A stretch of DNA of 64,000 nt, from positions 16,942,401 through 17,006,400 of the forward strand of contig OY755175.1 of NCBI GenBank assembly GCA_963576735.1, written 5' to 3'. The position numbers and the translations under genes were made by a program. Every line of letters begins with the position of its first letter. Position 1 is the first letter of the stretch. Positions 10,363-22,412 of the stretch are shown piece after piece. The notes under the pieces were generated by a model that had not been told where the DNA came from, did no database searches, and saw only the letters and a program-made list of their open reading frames with translations. Source of the stretch: Bedellia somnulentella. Taxonomy: Eukaryota; Arthropoda; Insecta; Lepidoptera; Bedelliidae.

Positions 10363-13300
10363 TCAGAAAATGTTTAAGTAATTTTTTAATGAATTTAGCT
10401 TATCCTTACATAGGGTTTTGGTAAACAAGTCTGCCAAGTTTTCATTTGAACAAATGTAATCCACATCAATAACCTTTTTGGAAATTAAGTCTTTAATGAA
10501 ATGAGTTTTGATGTCAATGTGTTTTGTCCGTTTACTATTTTCAAAAGATTTGGCTAGTTGAATTGCACCTTTATTGTCCATATAGAGCACACACTTCACT
10601 TCACTGTTCTGTCCATTAAAGTCACAATAAAGTCCTTTCACATAAAGGAGTTCACAAACACTAGTTGCCGCTGCCACATATTCAGCTTCGACCGTTGAAA
10701 GAGCTACACATGGTTGCTTTCGGGAGAACCATGAGACAACATTCCCATTATACATTGTAACACTTCCAGAAACACTTTTTCTATCAGTACTGTTACCGGC
10801 CCAGTCAGAATCTGAATATGTTTCCAAACATTCTTTGTTTCCTCTTTCATATACAAGTCCTTGATCCGCTGTAGCTTTTAAATATCTTAAGATTCTTTTG
10901 GCTTGAATCCATAGGCTTTGACTTGGTTTTTCCAAGTATTGGCTTAGATATGCTGTTGAGAATGATATGTCTGGTCTAGAGGTAGTTGATACATATAGTA
11001 GACTCCCAATCAATTGTCGGTATGGAATGTTTTCTAGTATATCTTCTGTATTATCAAACTGATATCCTTTAGTAAGCGGTGTTAATGTTCCATTGCACTG
11101 AGTCATATTAAATTTTTCAAGCATTTTATCTATCTGTCTTTTCTGAGTTATTTTCATGCTATTTTCTACTCTTTCTATCTCCATTCCAAGAAAATTTTTA
11201 GGTGAGCCAAAATCTTTTACTTGAAATACCTGTTTTAAGTCTTTTACTATTTTCTCTATGTTTTCTTCACATCCAGTAATAAGTATGTCGTCGACATATA
11301 TCAAAAGCCATGTATTATTTCCAATGTATAAACAAAAGTCGTTTTGTGATCTCTTAAATTCTTTCTCTTCCATGTACTCGTTGAATCGTTGATTCCACAC
11401 CTTAGGGCTTTCTTTCAGTCCATACAAGCCTCTATTTAGCTTTAACACTTTGTTGTTGGCGACTTCGACGCCCTCTGGTGGCTTGATATATATCTCTGAA
11501 TCTAAATTTCCATTCAGGAACGCAGTTGGGACATCCAATTGTCTTATAGACCAACCTTTGTGAACGGCATGAGCAAGAAATGTTCTTACAGTTGATGATC
11601 TAGCCACTGGTGCATAGTTCTTACCGAAATCATCTGGTTCTTTGATTTGAAACCCTTTCGCTACCAGTCTTGCTTTCTTTATGTTATTTTCTTTCAGTTT
11701 AAACACCCATTTAGCTTCAATAGCCTTCTTATCAGCTGGTAAGTCAGTTATAGTCCAGGTATTCATTTTTGCATGTGCTTTCAGTTCATTTTCTATTGCT
11801 TCTTTCCACCCTTTCTTTATAGCTTCTTGGTAGTCTTGTGGTTCTTCATCAATGCTTATTAAACAATATGCTTCATATAGTTCATAGTCTTTTATGTAAT
11901 TTGGTTTTTTAATTTCTCTTCCTGATCTTGTTGTGGGTTTTTCTTGATTATCTGTTCTTTTTTCATTTTGATCTTCTTCATTTTCCTTTTGATTTTCATT
12001 TCCTGTGTTGTTTGTTACATTTTCTTCATTATTTTCTGTGTTGTTTGTTATATTTTCTTTATTCTTTGTTTCAATTTCCTTTCCAGTTTCATTTTCTTCA
12101 AACTGGTAATAGTAATTTTTGTCTTCATTTGTCTTTTTAGGGTTATAACGGTTGTCAGATTCATCGAATCTTATATCTCTTGTTAATGAAACAGTGTCTG
12201 TCAATGGATCCCAGACTTTGTATGCATTTCTCGTATAACCAACTAGTCTCACTTCTTTTGCTCTTGGGTTGAGTTTGTCTTGTCTTGGTAAGATAACCAT
12301 CCACCCCTTACATCCAAATGGCTTTAGTCTATTAAGCATCATTTCACTTCCAAAAAGTTTAGTTGGTATTTCATTGTTGATCGCCTTCGAGGGACACCGA
12401 TTTATTAAAAATGTAGCTGTCAATACAGCATGGCCCCATAGTTTCCTGGGTAGATTTGATTCTTCTAGTATAGTACGAGCTTTATCAAATATTGTCCTAT
12501 TCATACGTTCACTCTTCCCATTTGACTGAGGACTGTATGGTAAAGTATACTCTATCTGTATCCCTTTTTCTGTGCAGAATTGTTTTAAAACATTTGATGT
12601 ATACTCTCCGCCGTTGTCGCATCGAATTCTCTTCACTTTTATTGCTCTTTGTCTCTCTAAATTGTTTATATAATTTTTTAGGTTATTCGCTGCTTCCGAT
12701 TTGTTCCTTAGTAAATATGTTTGACAAAAGTGAGAGTAGTCATCTAAAATTGTTTGAAAGTATCTATATCCTTCTTGAGTTTCAGTTCTCATTGGCCCGA
12801 CCACATCACTGTGTATCAATTCTCCAACTTGTTTTGTTTCTCTTCTCAGAATAGGCTTGAATGGTAGTCTAGTACTTTTATTTCTCATGCAAGCATCACA
12901 CATATCTTCACTACAAGGCAAGTTCATCAATTTCAAGCTTTTTCTGTTCAAGTGGCCAAGCCGTTCATGCCATATATTATTACTTACATTTGCTTTGTTG
13001 CAGTTTTCAATATTTTTATATTTAATCATTTCAAACTTCAATACATATAATTTTCCAATTTTTTCTCCAAATATTTTGTTATTTCCTTTGAATATTTTCA
13101 ATTTTCCTTCTTTAAATAGTATGTCATAACCTTTTTCCATTAATTTGCTCACTGACAGTAAATTGTGCGACAATCCTTTCACTATAAGCGCTTCAATACT
13201 TATTTTATAGTTCTGGCATGACACTCGTAGAATACCTTTCTTATTAGATTCCAGTATCTGACCATTTGCTATCTTTATGTACATTGTTGTATCCAGTTCT

Positions 13301-14172
13301 GTTATATTTGTCATATACTTTTGGTTCTTCTCTTGAACGAAATGATGAGTCGCACCCGAATCCACAACAAAATTTATTTCATTTTTATTTTCTTCTTCAG
13401 ACACTTGCGCTTCACCCTCGGCAACAAATATCATATTAGTTTCTTCTGCTTCGGTTAATTGTGCTCTCTGAAAACCTCTTCTTCTTACTCTTCCTTTAAA
13501 TCTTCCTCTATAACGACCTCTGTGGTTCCCTCTATTATTTGGACATTCAAATGACTTGTGTCCGAGTTTGTGGCAATTGTAGCACGTAATAAAACATGTC
13601 CCATCAACACTATCATTTCCTTTTTCTTTTAGTTTAAGTTCAGCATCATAAAGTTTTGATTTCACCAAATCCATTTTCAAATCATCTATTGATTCTATTG
13701 TCGCGATGACTATGTCATATTCACTGGGTAAAGTTAAAAGCAAGTGGCATATTTTATCATCTTCCTCCATTTTACAACCACATGACTCCAATTCATTTAT
13801 CACGGCATCGAAGTTTTGAATGTGTTCTTGCATTTTTCCGTTACTCGTATATTTCATGGACAGCAATTTCTTTTTTAAAATTAATCTTTTAAAAGAACTT
13901 TTTCTTTCCAAAATATTTTCTAATTTTTGCATCATTTCCGCAGCAGTTCTACACATTTTTAGAGATTCAAGATGGCTATCGTTCACGCAAGAAACGATGA
14001 GCGACTTTGCTTTGGCATCGCTACTTTTTTCTTGTTCAGAGGTTACAGTATTTAATAAAACAAGACCTTTTTCCTCCAATATTAATTTCATACGGAATTT
14101 CCAGTTAGAAAAACTAATTCCTTCTCCCAATTTAGGAAATACAAAAGTATTCGACGACGCCGTAGACGCCAT
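10363..14172 (-). CDS. Ty1/copia Gag-Pol polyprotein, 1269 aa, intact
   Basis: One frame encodes, in order: a Gag region; a CCHC zinc knuckle (CYNCHKLGHKSFEC, about residues 196-209) followed by an Arg/Gly-rich stretch; an aspartic protease active site (DSGATHH, about 269); the integrase HHCC zinc site (HERLGH to CDAC, about 400-427) and the DDE triad (HSD near 455, RCDNGGEY near 515, NGKSERMN near 553); reverse transcriptase with YVDD (about 957); RNase H with SDSDWAG (about 1117) and STVEAEY (about 1155). Protease-integrase-RT-RNase H is the copia order. An Asn/Glu-rich linker lies between integrase and RT. No stop or frameshift is visible. The first ATG matches the usual Gag start (MASTASSNTF). 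Apparent ORFs on the other strand here are shadows. Confidence 0.95.
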   Translation of the reverse strand: MASTASSNTFVFPKLGEGISFSNWKFRMKLILEEKGLVLLNTVTSEQEKSSDAKAKSLIVSCVNDSHLESLKMCRTAAEMMQKLENILERKSSFKRLILKKKLLSMKYTSNGKMQEHIQNFDAVINELESCGCKMEEDDKICHLLLTLPSEYDIVIATIESIDDLKMDLVKSKLYDAELKLKEKGNDSVDGTCFITCYNCHKLGHKSFECPNNRGNHRGRYRGRFKGRVRRRGFQRAQLTEAEETNMIFVAEGEAQVSEEENKNEINFVVDSGATHHFVQEKNQKYMTNITELDTTMYIKIANGQILESNKKGILRVSCQNYKISIEALIVKGLSHNLLSVSKLMEKGYDILFKEGKLKIFKGNNKIFGEKIGKLYVLKFEMIKYKNIENCNKANVSNNIWHERLGHLNRKSLKLMNLPCSEDMCDACMRNKSTRLPFKPILRRETKQVGELIHSDVVGPMRTETQEGYRYFQTILDDYSHFCQTYLLRNKSEAANNLKNYINNLERQRAIKVKRIRCDNGGEYTSNVLKQFCTEKGIQIEYTLPYSPQSNGKSERMNRTIFDKARTILEESNLPRKLWGHAVLTATFLINRCPSKAINNEIPTKLFGSEMMLNRLKPFGCKGWMVILPRQDKLNPRAKEVRLVGYTRNAYKVWDPLTDTVSLTRDIRFDESDNRYNPKKTNEDKNYYYQFEENETGKEIETKNKENITNNTENNEENVTNNTGNENQKENEEDQNEKRTDNQEKPTTRSGREIKKPNYIKDYELYEAYCLISIDEEPQDYQEAIKKGWKEAIENELKAHAKMNTWTITDLPADKKAIEAKWVFKLKENNIKKARLVAKGFQIKEPDDFGKNYAPVARSSTVRTFLAHAVHKGWSIRQLDVPTAFLNGNLDSEIYIKPPEGVEVANNKVLKLNRGLYGLKESPKVWNQRFNEYMEEKEFKRSQNDFCLYIGNNTWLLIYVDDILITGCEENIEKIVKDLKQVFQVKDFGSPKNFLGMEIERVENSMKITQKRQIDKMLEKFNMTQCNGTLTPLTKGYQFDNTEDILENIPYRQLIGSLLYVSTTSRPDISFSTAYLSQYLEKPSQSLWIQAKRILRYLKATADQGLVYERGNKECLETYSDSDWAGNSTDRKSVSGSVTMYNGNVVSWFSRKQPCVALSTVEAEYVAAATSVCELLYVKGLYCDFNGQNSEVKCVLYMDNKGAIQLAKSFENSKRTKHIDIKTHFIKDLISKKVIDVDYICSNENLADLFTKTLCKDKLNSLKNYLNIF

Positions 14173-14317
14173 ATTTTTATTTATCCTTCTTACAAATTTC
14201 TTTGATGCTAAGTATTTCTTTGAATTTTGTTTTTTCTTTCACTTTCCACTTTCATAACCTTATTTATTATTTTCTTTTCACTTTTCTACACATTTTAGAT
14301 CAATAACCACGCTCTGC

Positions 14318-14474
14318 TGATAGATTTTAAATAAAACATTATTGAGGCACGTATTCTTCATTTTATTTTTCACCACAGACCATCTAGACAGATAATAGAG
14401 ATGTCCTTATTGCTAAGCTATTTTTAAACTAGAGATGTGCATGGCAAACCGTAGAACCGATAAAGTATTTAACA
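14318..14474 (-). repeat. copia 5' LTR
   Basis: 157 bp, identical by eye to 9984-10140. On the minus strand this is the promoter LTR upstream of gag-pol. Confidence 0.92.
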
Positions 14475-15805
14475 TAAAGGATATCATTTATCCCTGATTT
14501 CGTAAGGATTCCCACAGGAGCATAAAAAAATAACTTATATATGGCTCCTCATATTTAAACGATTAATTGTTTCATTGAACGACTTTACTGCACTCATTTA
14601 TAGTGGTCTGTTTGGAAAACTTAAGGCTGTCATCCATTTACATCAAAACAATTGTCCGTTTTGTCAATAGTATGACAAATAAGAAAATAATAAAGCTTAT
14701 GACAGCATTGCACACTTTGTACATGTATCCACCATCGGGCGGGGGCTTAAATTATAGATTTAAGCTGTAAAATATTTTTGAGTATAAAGTCTTACAAACT
14801 TGTTCCTCCTTTGGTCAGTCTTTGCAATACAAAGAATAAATTGTATGCGTGTTCAAAGTAGTAAACAAAAATATATTTGGTGTTTTATTACGAGCATAGT
14901 GACTTTATACTGTGGAAATGTCAAAATATGCTCACGAACTTTTTCCAAATCTTCGTCCATCCATTTGTTTTTAGCAGTGATACCCTTTGTATGGCTTGGT
15001 ATAGTTCCCGTTATAGAATTATTATTTTTAGAGCTTATAGAAAAACAAACTTAAAAGTTTCACCGTATATCACATAAAAACAGTTTTTACATACATTTTC
15101 ATCTTTATGTGTACCTCAATGATTATGATTAGTGAAAAAGCAACTTCCTTGCTTGGTCGCACGAGTTTATCTTATTTTTGGTTCCTCTGACGTTATCAAA
15201 AAAAAGCTGTGGAGCTAAACGAATAATATCTATGATTCACATAGTTAACCACCTTAGAGCATACACAACTAGAGAGATAGAGAATACGTCACGACGAGCC
15301 AGAAAAGGATAGCTAATTATAAAACTCTTAAAGATAGAAAGAGCTAGTACTGTGATTTTTTGTCCCTTACGGTGTAACCTGTTTTTTGTTGGATCAAACT
15401 GTCAAAGATCAAACTGTCACTTTACATTTTGACAGTTTACAAAAAAATCTGTGTGAGAATAATAAACTCTTTGTTTACCTTTGACGATTTAAAGTTATTT
15501 TGTTCAAATACGTGCAACCAATCATATTTTGGACTCGTAGGAACTGATTTTGCTTAGGACAGAGACCGAGAGAGAGAGAGAGTTTGTGTGTTTGTGCTGT
15601 AAAAATGGGCGGATGCAAAGTTTTGGACTGCAGTTATAGAAGCGAGTAAAAAGCCCCAAATGAATCACTTCATATCGGCGTATCAAAGAAATATCGGGAT
15701 ATATTTACAGTTTATGAACCTTATTAGATTTACAACAGAAGATGCTGTGTTAGGCTGTGATGCTGTGATGCTGTTATTAATACGTTTTACCTGTGTTTTT
15801 GATTT
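14475..15805. other. AT-rich intergenic sequence, no gene seen
   Basis: No coding frame with recognisable motifs. Contains an (AG)n tract near 15567-15582 and a duplicated 'gatcaaactgtca' near 15390-15418. The first ~80 bases continue the repeat that copia interrupted. Confidence 0.5.
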
Positions 15806-16054
15806 ACATACATACATATACTCACGGCTAGAAATCCCTAGAAGGGGTAGCCAGACAGAGCTAAGGAATAACAAATTCCTTAGCCACTTTTGGAAGTTGA
15901 GTGGGGAAAAGATGGTAGAATAAAGGTTGTTGGTGATGAGTCTCCAACCGCATAGCCCAAAAATCCCTTAAAAGCCCTTATACCGTTAGTCGCCTCTTAC
16001 GTACACCCACCAGAAGAAATGGGGTAGTGCTATTCTATGCCAACACTACACAGC
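15806..16054 (-). repeat. Family-A retroposon
   Basis: On the minus strand it begins near 16054 (tgtgtagtgttggc) and ends in an (ATGT)n-type tail near 15806. It is near full length. Confidence 0.8.
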
Positions 16055-16117
16055 AGTTTTTGATTTAATTGTAAACTTAACCTTCAACAACCAAAAACAA
16101 TGGTGTTGCCCACTTCA

Positions 16118-16474
16118 TAACATAAACGTTCACGCCGAATATCCCCGAAGGGGTTGGCAGAGGTACAAATAGTTCTTAACATCACGTGACTTTGTCACCC
16201 GGTGTTCAGAGTACCCACGTTTTGCATGGACAGTGTACTCACGTGATAGGGGGCAGGCCTATCGCCATTTTGTACGAATACACTGTCACATGACTAAGTA
16301 CAACTCAGCCATGTGGGTTTCCTCACGATGTTTTCCCTCACCGTTAACAACCATGATAAATTAACCACACATATGTCTTTAGAAAAGACAAATTGGTGTA
16401 GGCCCGACCCAGGATTTGAACACTAGTCGTTTGCACGATAACCGAGTGTTCTACCCACTGGGCTATCACGGCTG
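16118..16474 (-). repeat. Family-B tRNA-derived SINE, full length
   Basis: On the minus strand the head reads GTGATAGCCCAGTGGGTAG (A-box type) and then GTTCAAATCC (B-box type), followed by a body and a (tatgt)n tail. The 12-bp target duplication TTGCCCACTTCA is at 16106-16117 and 16497-16508. Extra non-SINE bases lie between the head and the right-hand duplication (see 16475-16531). Confidence 0.88.
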
Positions 16475-16531
16475 CTTCTATAAGATTATTGAGATTTTGC
16501 CCACTTCAAAATCTCAATAATCTTATAGAAG
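16475..16531. repeat. Perfect 25-bp inverted repeat at the SINE 5' junction
   Basis: 16475-16499 is the exact reverse complement of 16507-16531, with a 7-bp spacer (cccactt). The right arm is flanking DNA beyond the target duplication; the left arm lies between the SINE head and that duplication. Confidence 0.9.
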
Positions 16532-17454
16532 TAAGAATTCATTATGTGAATAAGGCAATTACTATGGACTCGAAACAAATAATTGTATAATAAATAATAA
16601 ATAATGTATTAAAATAATTATGAACATTTAATTAAGAGTTGTTTTATTTTAACAAAAAATTATTGATTTATTATTATTACCCTATTAGAATGATTTTTAA
16701 ACTACATTTTTATTCCCACCGAGTACCCATGGAGTGATTGTTGTCTATTTATTGACAAGTCATTGTTAAAATGTATTTTGTTAATACTAATCATTTTCTT
16801 TTTGTTATTATTTTAGGTTGTTTTTTCCTTATAATTTATCCGTTTACAAACTTATTATTTGAGGATATTTGCCATATATGTTAGGTAACATAATATATTT
16901 GCTGTTATTGAAAGCATGGGAAAAGCCTTACAATAAATACCACAAGCGAGGTAAAATTGTTTTTGTGTCAACACCTATTGTGCGAAAGAAAGACATATAA
17001 AGCTACGTCCACACTGTGCCTTTTTTTGTTCAATAAGGGCATGCGTCATAGCTAGGGCTGCCATCCATCCGGGTTTCCCCGGATTTGTCCTAGTTTGGTG
17101 GGCGTCCGGGGGACGTCCGGGCGGGGTTTTTAAAAGAGTCCGGGTGAAACCCGGACTCTTTTGTCATCGAGGGAAACCCACTTTTTTTATTGGTAAGCGA
17201 TAAGTTGAAATAAATCTTAGTAAGAAATTCCGTTACAATAACCCGCATTCAAAAAGCGCGCGGCAAAATAGGTAGTCGTAAATGTCTATTTATTTGTTGA
17301 CTTTAAGGCACTTTAGCGCACCTAACTTTGTAGTTTAAAATAATAAACGATTTAGTAGTACATTAGAAGTACGAATTATATATTAATTGGATTGATACCA
17401 AAAAAAGCAAGCATTTTATAATTATTATTTTGTTACCTCAGAAAGAGTGTTTTA

Positions 17455-18409
17455 TCTACACTTATAATAAATCTGTAGAGAGATTAATTCTGTACATGAA
17501 ATATATTTTCAAAATAACTATCAGGTGGTGATAAGGGATCGATACTTATGCCAAAAATGCAATCAGTAATATTTTTGTCTGTCTGTCTGTCGGTTTGTAT
17601 GTGCCTTATGGAAGCAAAAACTACTCGATGGGTTTTAACGAAACTTGGTACAATTATTCTTCATACTCCTAGGCAGGTTTTTGTATACTTTCCAGCAGAG
17701 TAGTAAAGGAGAATTTTGGGAAATTTTGGAAAAAAAGGGAGAAGTTACTCCGTTTTTTAAGCTTCCGTCGCGTGTGCAGCCTTAATGGTTAAACTTACAT
17801 AGAAATCATGTATGACGGAAATATTCTTCATAAAATCATCCAAAAATAATCTTCAACAGTTTATGTCTATCTTTTACGGTTGACTCACAATAACACGTGT
17901 AATTCCTGATAGCTTAGCAATTCGGAACATTCTGATTTATTTGTTTACTCTTACTTTTGTAAACCTCTCACTCATCACTAATTTAAAAAAGGTAACATTA
18001 TTACCTATTCAATAAAAAAAAGAATCATAGAAATCGGTAGAGAAACACCGAAATTATACATAAAATAAGCCATCGCGCCCGTGACCAAAGCCAAATCTTT
18101 ACTAATTTACATATAACATACTAGATGGCGGCAGTAGTTGCATCCTACATCACGTAATGATTTATTTTTTAGATTGTTATAAATACTTCATAGCGTTTTA
18201 TTCCAAAATTTGCTATTAAACGGAAATACTGAACCGTTCATAAAAGCGCATTCAAAATCACCAAACTACACTGTTTAGGGAGTGCTATAAATTTAATAAA
18301 TTGAAAACATTGCGCTAAATTTCACAATGCTTGAGCAGTGACAGAAGAAAAAAACCTCAGATATTTAAAAAAACAACGCTACCCTTGCGAAGCTGGGCCG
18401 ATCCACTAG
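17455..18409 (+). mobile_element. Non-autonomous Helitron, complete copy
   Basis: The 5' end TCTACAC at 17455 (canonical TCTAYAC) is preceded by A. The 3' end CTAG (18406-18409) is followed by T, so the insertion is between A and T as expected. It aligns over its whole length with 4015-4979, with a shorter (TCTG)n tract. Confidence 0.85.
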
Positions 18410-19188
18410 TTTTATATAAATGTCTTTTATTTGTTGCGTCTACTTGCGTACCTGACTATTTTATAATTATAAACGATTCAGATCCGAGTTACTTGGTCCA
18501 ACTAATACTGTCTAATACTGTACTAAGTACTGTCATAAATGATGTATCCCCTGAAAATAGAAATAATATGGTTCAGCCCACTTTTGCTTACAATAGAGGT
18601 GTGTCGACTCAGAGGACTTTAGTCTTCTCCGATTCTCTTGGTGTTAACATTGGCCATGATTTAAACAAAGAATTAGACCAATGTATCTTAAATACTTGTA
18701 TGCCCGGAGCAAGTTACTCACAAATAATAAATTCTGTTTTAAAAGCACAATATGACTCCAACACTACTTTAGTTATTTTAATTGGTTCAAGTAACATGGT
18801 TAAACCAAGTGACTTGAAGAAATCATTTGACAAGTTGGTTAATTTAAATGTCAGAAAAATAATTATAAGTGACTTCCTATATTCCAAGCATCTTAGCTAT
18901 AAGGTTAATACTAGGATTTATAAATTAAATATGTTACTATATAATTTGACCTTGGGATATAGGCAAAAAATTGTTAATTTTAATATAAATAACTATATTA
19001 AGAAACCATTTTTGACTAAAAGTACCTTGAAAGTACCTGAACATTCTAAAAAACGTCTAGCTATGTTACTAGCTAGTAATATTATTTACAACAATGTTAT
19101 TAATTTGAATAACATAACTATTTCAACTGACTTGGATGCAGTTATTAGTACATGTACTAATGTATCTGCAAATTTAGCTTTAAACTAG
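18331..19188 (+). pseudogene. Non-LTR retrotransposon ORF1, C-terminal part, SGNH-esterase-like
   Basis: The 285-codon frame opens inside the 3' end of the Helitron; only residues from about 27 onwards come from the LINE. TLVFSDSLG resembles the nucleophile block of SGNH/GDSL esterases, and VILIGSSNM fits a following block. Esterase-type ORF1 proteins are known in CR1/L2-like LINEs. The normal N-terminus is missing, so this is a 5'-truncated or rearranged copy. It ends at TAG 19186-19188, just before ORF2. Confidence 0.65.
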
Positions 19189-22100
19189 GTAGTAAGACAA
19201 AGGAAAAGGCATACATTTCTCTTGTTCATCAGAACATACAGAGCCTTTCCTGCAAATTATTAGAATTAGAATTATTCATTAATAAGTACAATGCCAAAAT
19301 ACTTTGTTTAACAGAACACTGGTTAAAAGCCGAACAAATGAAGTTTAGTTTAAAGAATTACACAGTGGGCAGTTGTTTTAACAGAGAGTCCATAATGTGT
19401 GGGGGTAGTATGATACTATTATATGTAGACATTAAATTTAAAGAAAGAAAAGACATCTGTAGACTCTCTGTTGAACAACATGTAGAAATCTCATGCATTG
19501 AATTGAACAAGTACATAATTTTGTGTGTATATCGCCCACCCAAAGGTAACTATGACATCTTTGAAGCAGTGATGGAAGATGCTTTGGGGATGGCTTCCCG
19601 CAGCTCCAGAGAGGTTGTAGTTTGTGGGGATTTCAATGTTGACTTGTTGGGTGAGGGTCTAGTAAAGGAGAGAATATTAACATTTTTTCAATCATTTAAT
19701 CTTCTAAATGTATTTAATGAGCCAACCCGAATTACCTCGACCTCTGCAACATGTTTAGATAATATTTATTGCAATTGTGATTACTCCGGTCACTTCCTTT
19801 TTGATTGCATTACCTCAGACCACAAGGGTCAATTTATAAATTTAGAATTTACCATTGAAAAGAAAAAGTCAATAGTATGTAGACAGATAACTGAAAAAAA
19901 ACTTAGCTTATTTGAAAATAATATTAGGTCTAGCATCAGCCCCCCAATGAGAAGCAGTGAATCATTAGAGAATTGTCTTTCTTTCATCAATGGGCTGAAA
20001 ACAGAATTTAACAAAATCTTTAAAACTAAGGTAATACTGTGTAATACAAAATGCTCTTTTGCTGAATGGGCCACCACTGGAATTAGAATAAGTAGAGATC
20101 ACCTATATAACATTTATAGAGAAAAGTCCTATAACTTCAACCAAGATTTTATTATTTATGTCAGAAATTATTCAAAAATTTTCAAAAAAGTTTGTGGTGA
20201 AGCTAAATCTAGATGCATAAAACATAAAATTAAGAATTCTTCTAACAAGAGTAAGACTGTCTGGAAAATAATTAACAGTGAAACTGGAAAACTAAAGTCC
20301 CCACATGATCTCAATTTATTATTAGATAATGAACTGATACAGTCAAGATCACAAATTGCTGACATTTTTGAAAATCATTTTATTAATACCCCTACTCAGA
20401 CAACAGAGAAATTAAATTCATGTCCCCAAAAAGCTCTTGAGTTGTTGGAACGAAATGTTACCAAAACAACAGCACAGTTTTCTTTCATGTATGTTGACAG
20501 TAATGATATAATTAAAAATTTTAAAACTATTAGTCTTAAAAAAACCGAAGACATAACCGGAATGTCAGTTTTCGTCATAAACAGAATAATAAATATAATC
20601 GCTCCACATTTAACGATACTTTTTAATAAATGTATAGATATAGGAGAATTTCCAGACTGCATGAAGTTAAGTAGGCTCATCCCACTCCATAAATCAGGAG
20701 ATAGTCAGGACTTTACCAATTATAGGCCTATTTCTATTTTACCAGTTCTCAGTAAAGTTTTTGAGAAAATCATGTCCAACCAAATGCTTTCTTATTTCAA
20801 CAAACATAATATATTCCATGACGAGCAATATGGTTTCACCAAAGGTAGGTCTACTGTAGATGCAGGAGTGTCACTAATGAAACATATTTTTAATTCATGG
20901 GAAAACTCCCGGGATGCGTTAGGTATATTCTGTGACCTCACAAAAGCTTTTGATTGTGTAAAAAAAGAGATAGCGTTGATTAAACTTAAATATTACGGTT
21001 TTGACGAGCAAGCACTGAAATTGATGGCATCATATCTTAATAAAAGAACTTTAAAGGTTGATATTAATGGAACCACGTCGGAAGGATCGGAAATAGAAAT
21101 GGGCGTTCCTCAAGGTTCTATACTTGGCCCATTACTGTTTCTGATTTACATTAATGATTTACCATTTATGGTACAAAAGTATTCTGAGATAGTTATGTTT
21201 GCAGATGACACATCTTTAATATTTAATGTAGCGAGATCCTCTACATCTCTTGACGACGTAAATAAAGCTATCTCACTGGTATTGCATTGGTTTACTGTAA
21301 ATAACCTGGTTCTAAATGCCAAAAAAACTAAATGTATTAAATTTACTTTACCGAATGTTAGGCAAGTTGAAAACAATATTGTTATTGATAGTGAAAAAGT
21401 AGAATTAGTGAAAGAGACAAAATTCCTAGGGATAATAATCGATTCTAAGTTGCAATGGGGACCCCATATACTAACACTTTCTAAAAGGCTGAGCTCAGCA
21501 GCGTATGCCGTGCGTAAGATTAGAGAAATAGCAGACGTAGAAACAGCTCGCATTGTGTATTTCAGTTATTTTCATAGTATTATGTCGTACGGTATTTTAT
21601 TATGGGGTAAAGCGGCTGATGTTCATAAAGTTTTCGTCTTACAAAAGCGAGCTATCCGATCTATTTACATGTTGAGGTCGAGGTATTCGTTGCGCGAAAA
21701 ATTTAAAGATATTGGCATTTTAACTGTCCCTTGCCAATACATATTTGAGAATTTAATGTATGCTAAAAAGAATATATGTCAATTTAGTAAAGTTAGTGAT
21801 AGGCATACTGTTAACACTCGAAATAAGGACAAACTTAACGTACCGAAGTGGAGACTTAATAAAGTAAGTAACTCCTTTATGGGACTATCCCTCCAAATGT
21901 TCAACAAACTTCATTCTGACATGTTGGAATTGCCTGTGGCATCTTTTAAAAAGGCAATTAAAGCAATGCTTTTAAAGAAATCTTACTACAGTGTTCAAGA
22001 TTTTTTAAACGACAAGGACCCAACGCGCACATGACCGTGTCCGTAAAGCTATAAATCTTCCCTCGTTATTCCCAGGAATAATTGTCTGGTGAGGATTTTT

Positions 22101-22412
22101 CTTCTCACGTTATGTGATTGGTTTTTTGTGATGGACAATTTATTTTTATTATGTCAAACAAGCGTTTGGTTTTGTCGCATAGAAAATCTTTTATAAAGTA
22201 AAAACATGTTAATAAACTGAAATTGTACAAACCATGTTTTGAAAAAATGAAAAAATGTGAATGTAAAGAGTTTCTTTGTTGCTTCTTCTCTTTACGAACA
22301 CCTTCCGAAGCAACGGACTAATGATATATTTAAAAACATTTGACGTTCAAAAAATGTTAGTTTTTAACTTAATTTTGAAGAATAAACTTTTTGACTTTTG
22401 ACTTTTTGACTT
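18410..22412 (+). mobile_element. Non-LTR retrotransposon (Jockey/CR1 group), 5' truncated
   Basis: Carries an ORF1 remnant, an ORF2 with APE-type endonuclease and reverse transcriptase, a ~380-bp 3' UTR and a 3' end made of ttttgac/tttttgac repeats (about 22385-22412). Its 5' border coincides with the Helitron 3' end. A target duplication is not evident. Confidence 0.8.
19199..22034 (+). pseudogene. Non-LTR ORF2: APE endonuclease and reverse transcriptase, one frameshift
   Basis: The endonuclease start (SLVHQNIQSL) is readable from 19199 in one frame. A single-base slip near 19257-19262 moves it to the frame that stays open to 22034; the first ATG in that frame is 19338. The 898-aa open part has CGDFNVDLL and a TSDH motif (endonuclease), then RT motifs: NYRPISILPV, GFTKGRST, FCDLTKAFDCV, GVPQGSILGPLLFLIYINDL and the catalytic FADD. 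C-terminal to these is the Cys-poor region usual for Jockey-like RTs; no RNase H is seen. Apart from the slip the frame is intact for ~2.7 kb, so the copy is fairly young. Confidence 0.88.

Larger units (their letters stand above)
9984..14474 (-). mobile_element. Intact Ty1/copia LTR retrotransposon, very young
   Basis: Identical 157-bp LTRs flank one uninterrupted gag-pol frame. The target duplication TAAAG is exact at 9979-9983 and 14475-14479. The 4491-bp length is normal for a compact insect copia element. Identical LTRs and an open frame mean the insertion is recent and the element may still be active. The first bases after the 5' LTR (14317 downwards on the minus strand) contain TGGTTAT, probably within the primer-binding site, but I cannot assign the tRNA. 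Confidence 0.93.

Noticed and set aside
11928..14257. Several + strand ORFs of 70-145 codons across the copia element
   Set aside because: They are antisense shadows of the intact gag-pol frame and have no motifs of their own.
15660..15923. 87-codon ORF as a gene
   Set aside because: Much of it lies in a family-A repeat and it shows no conserved motif.
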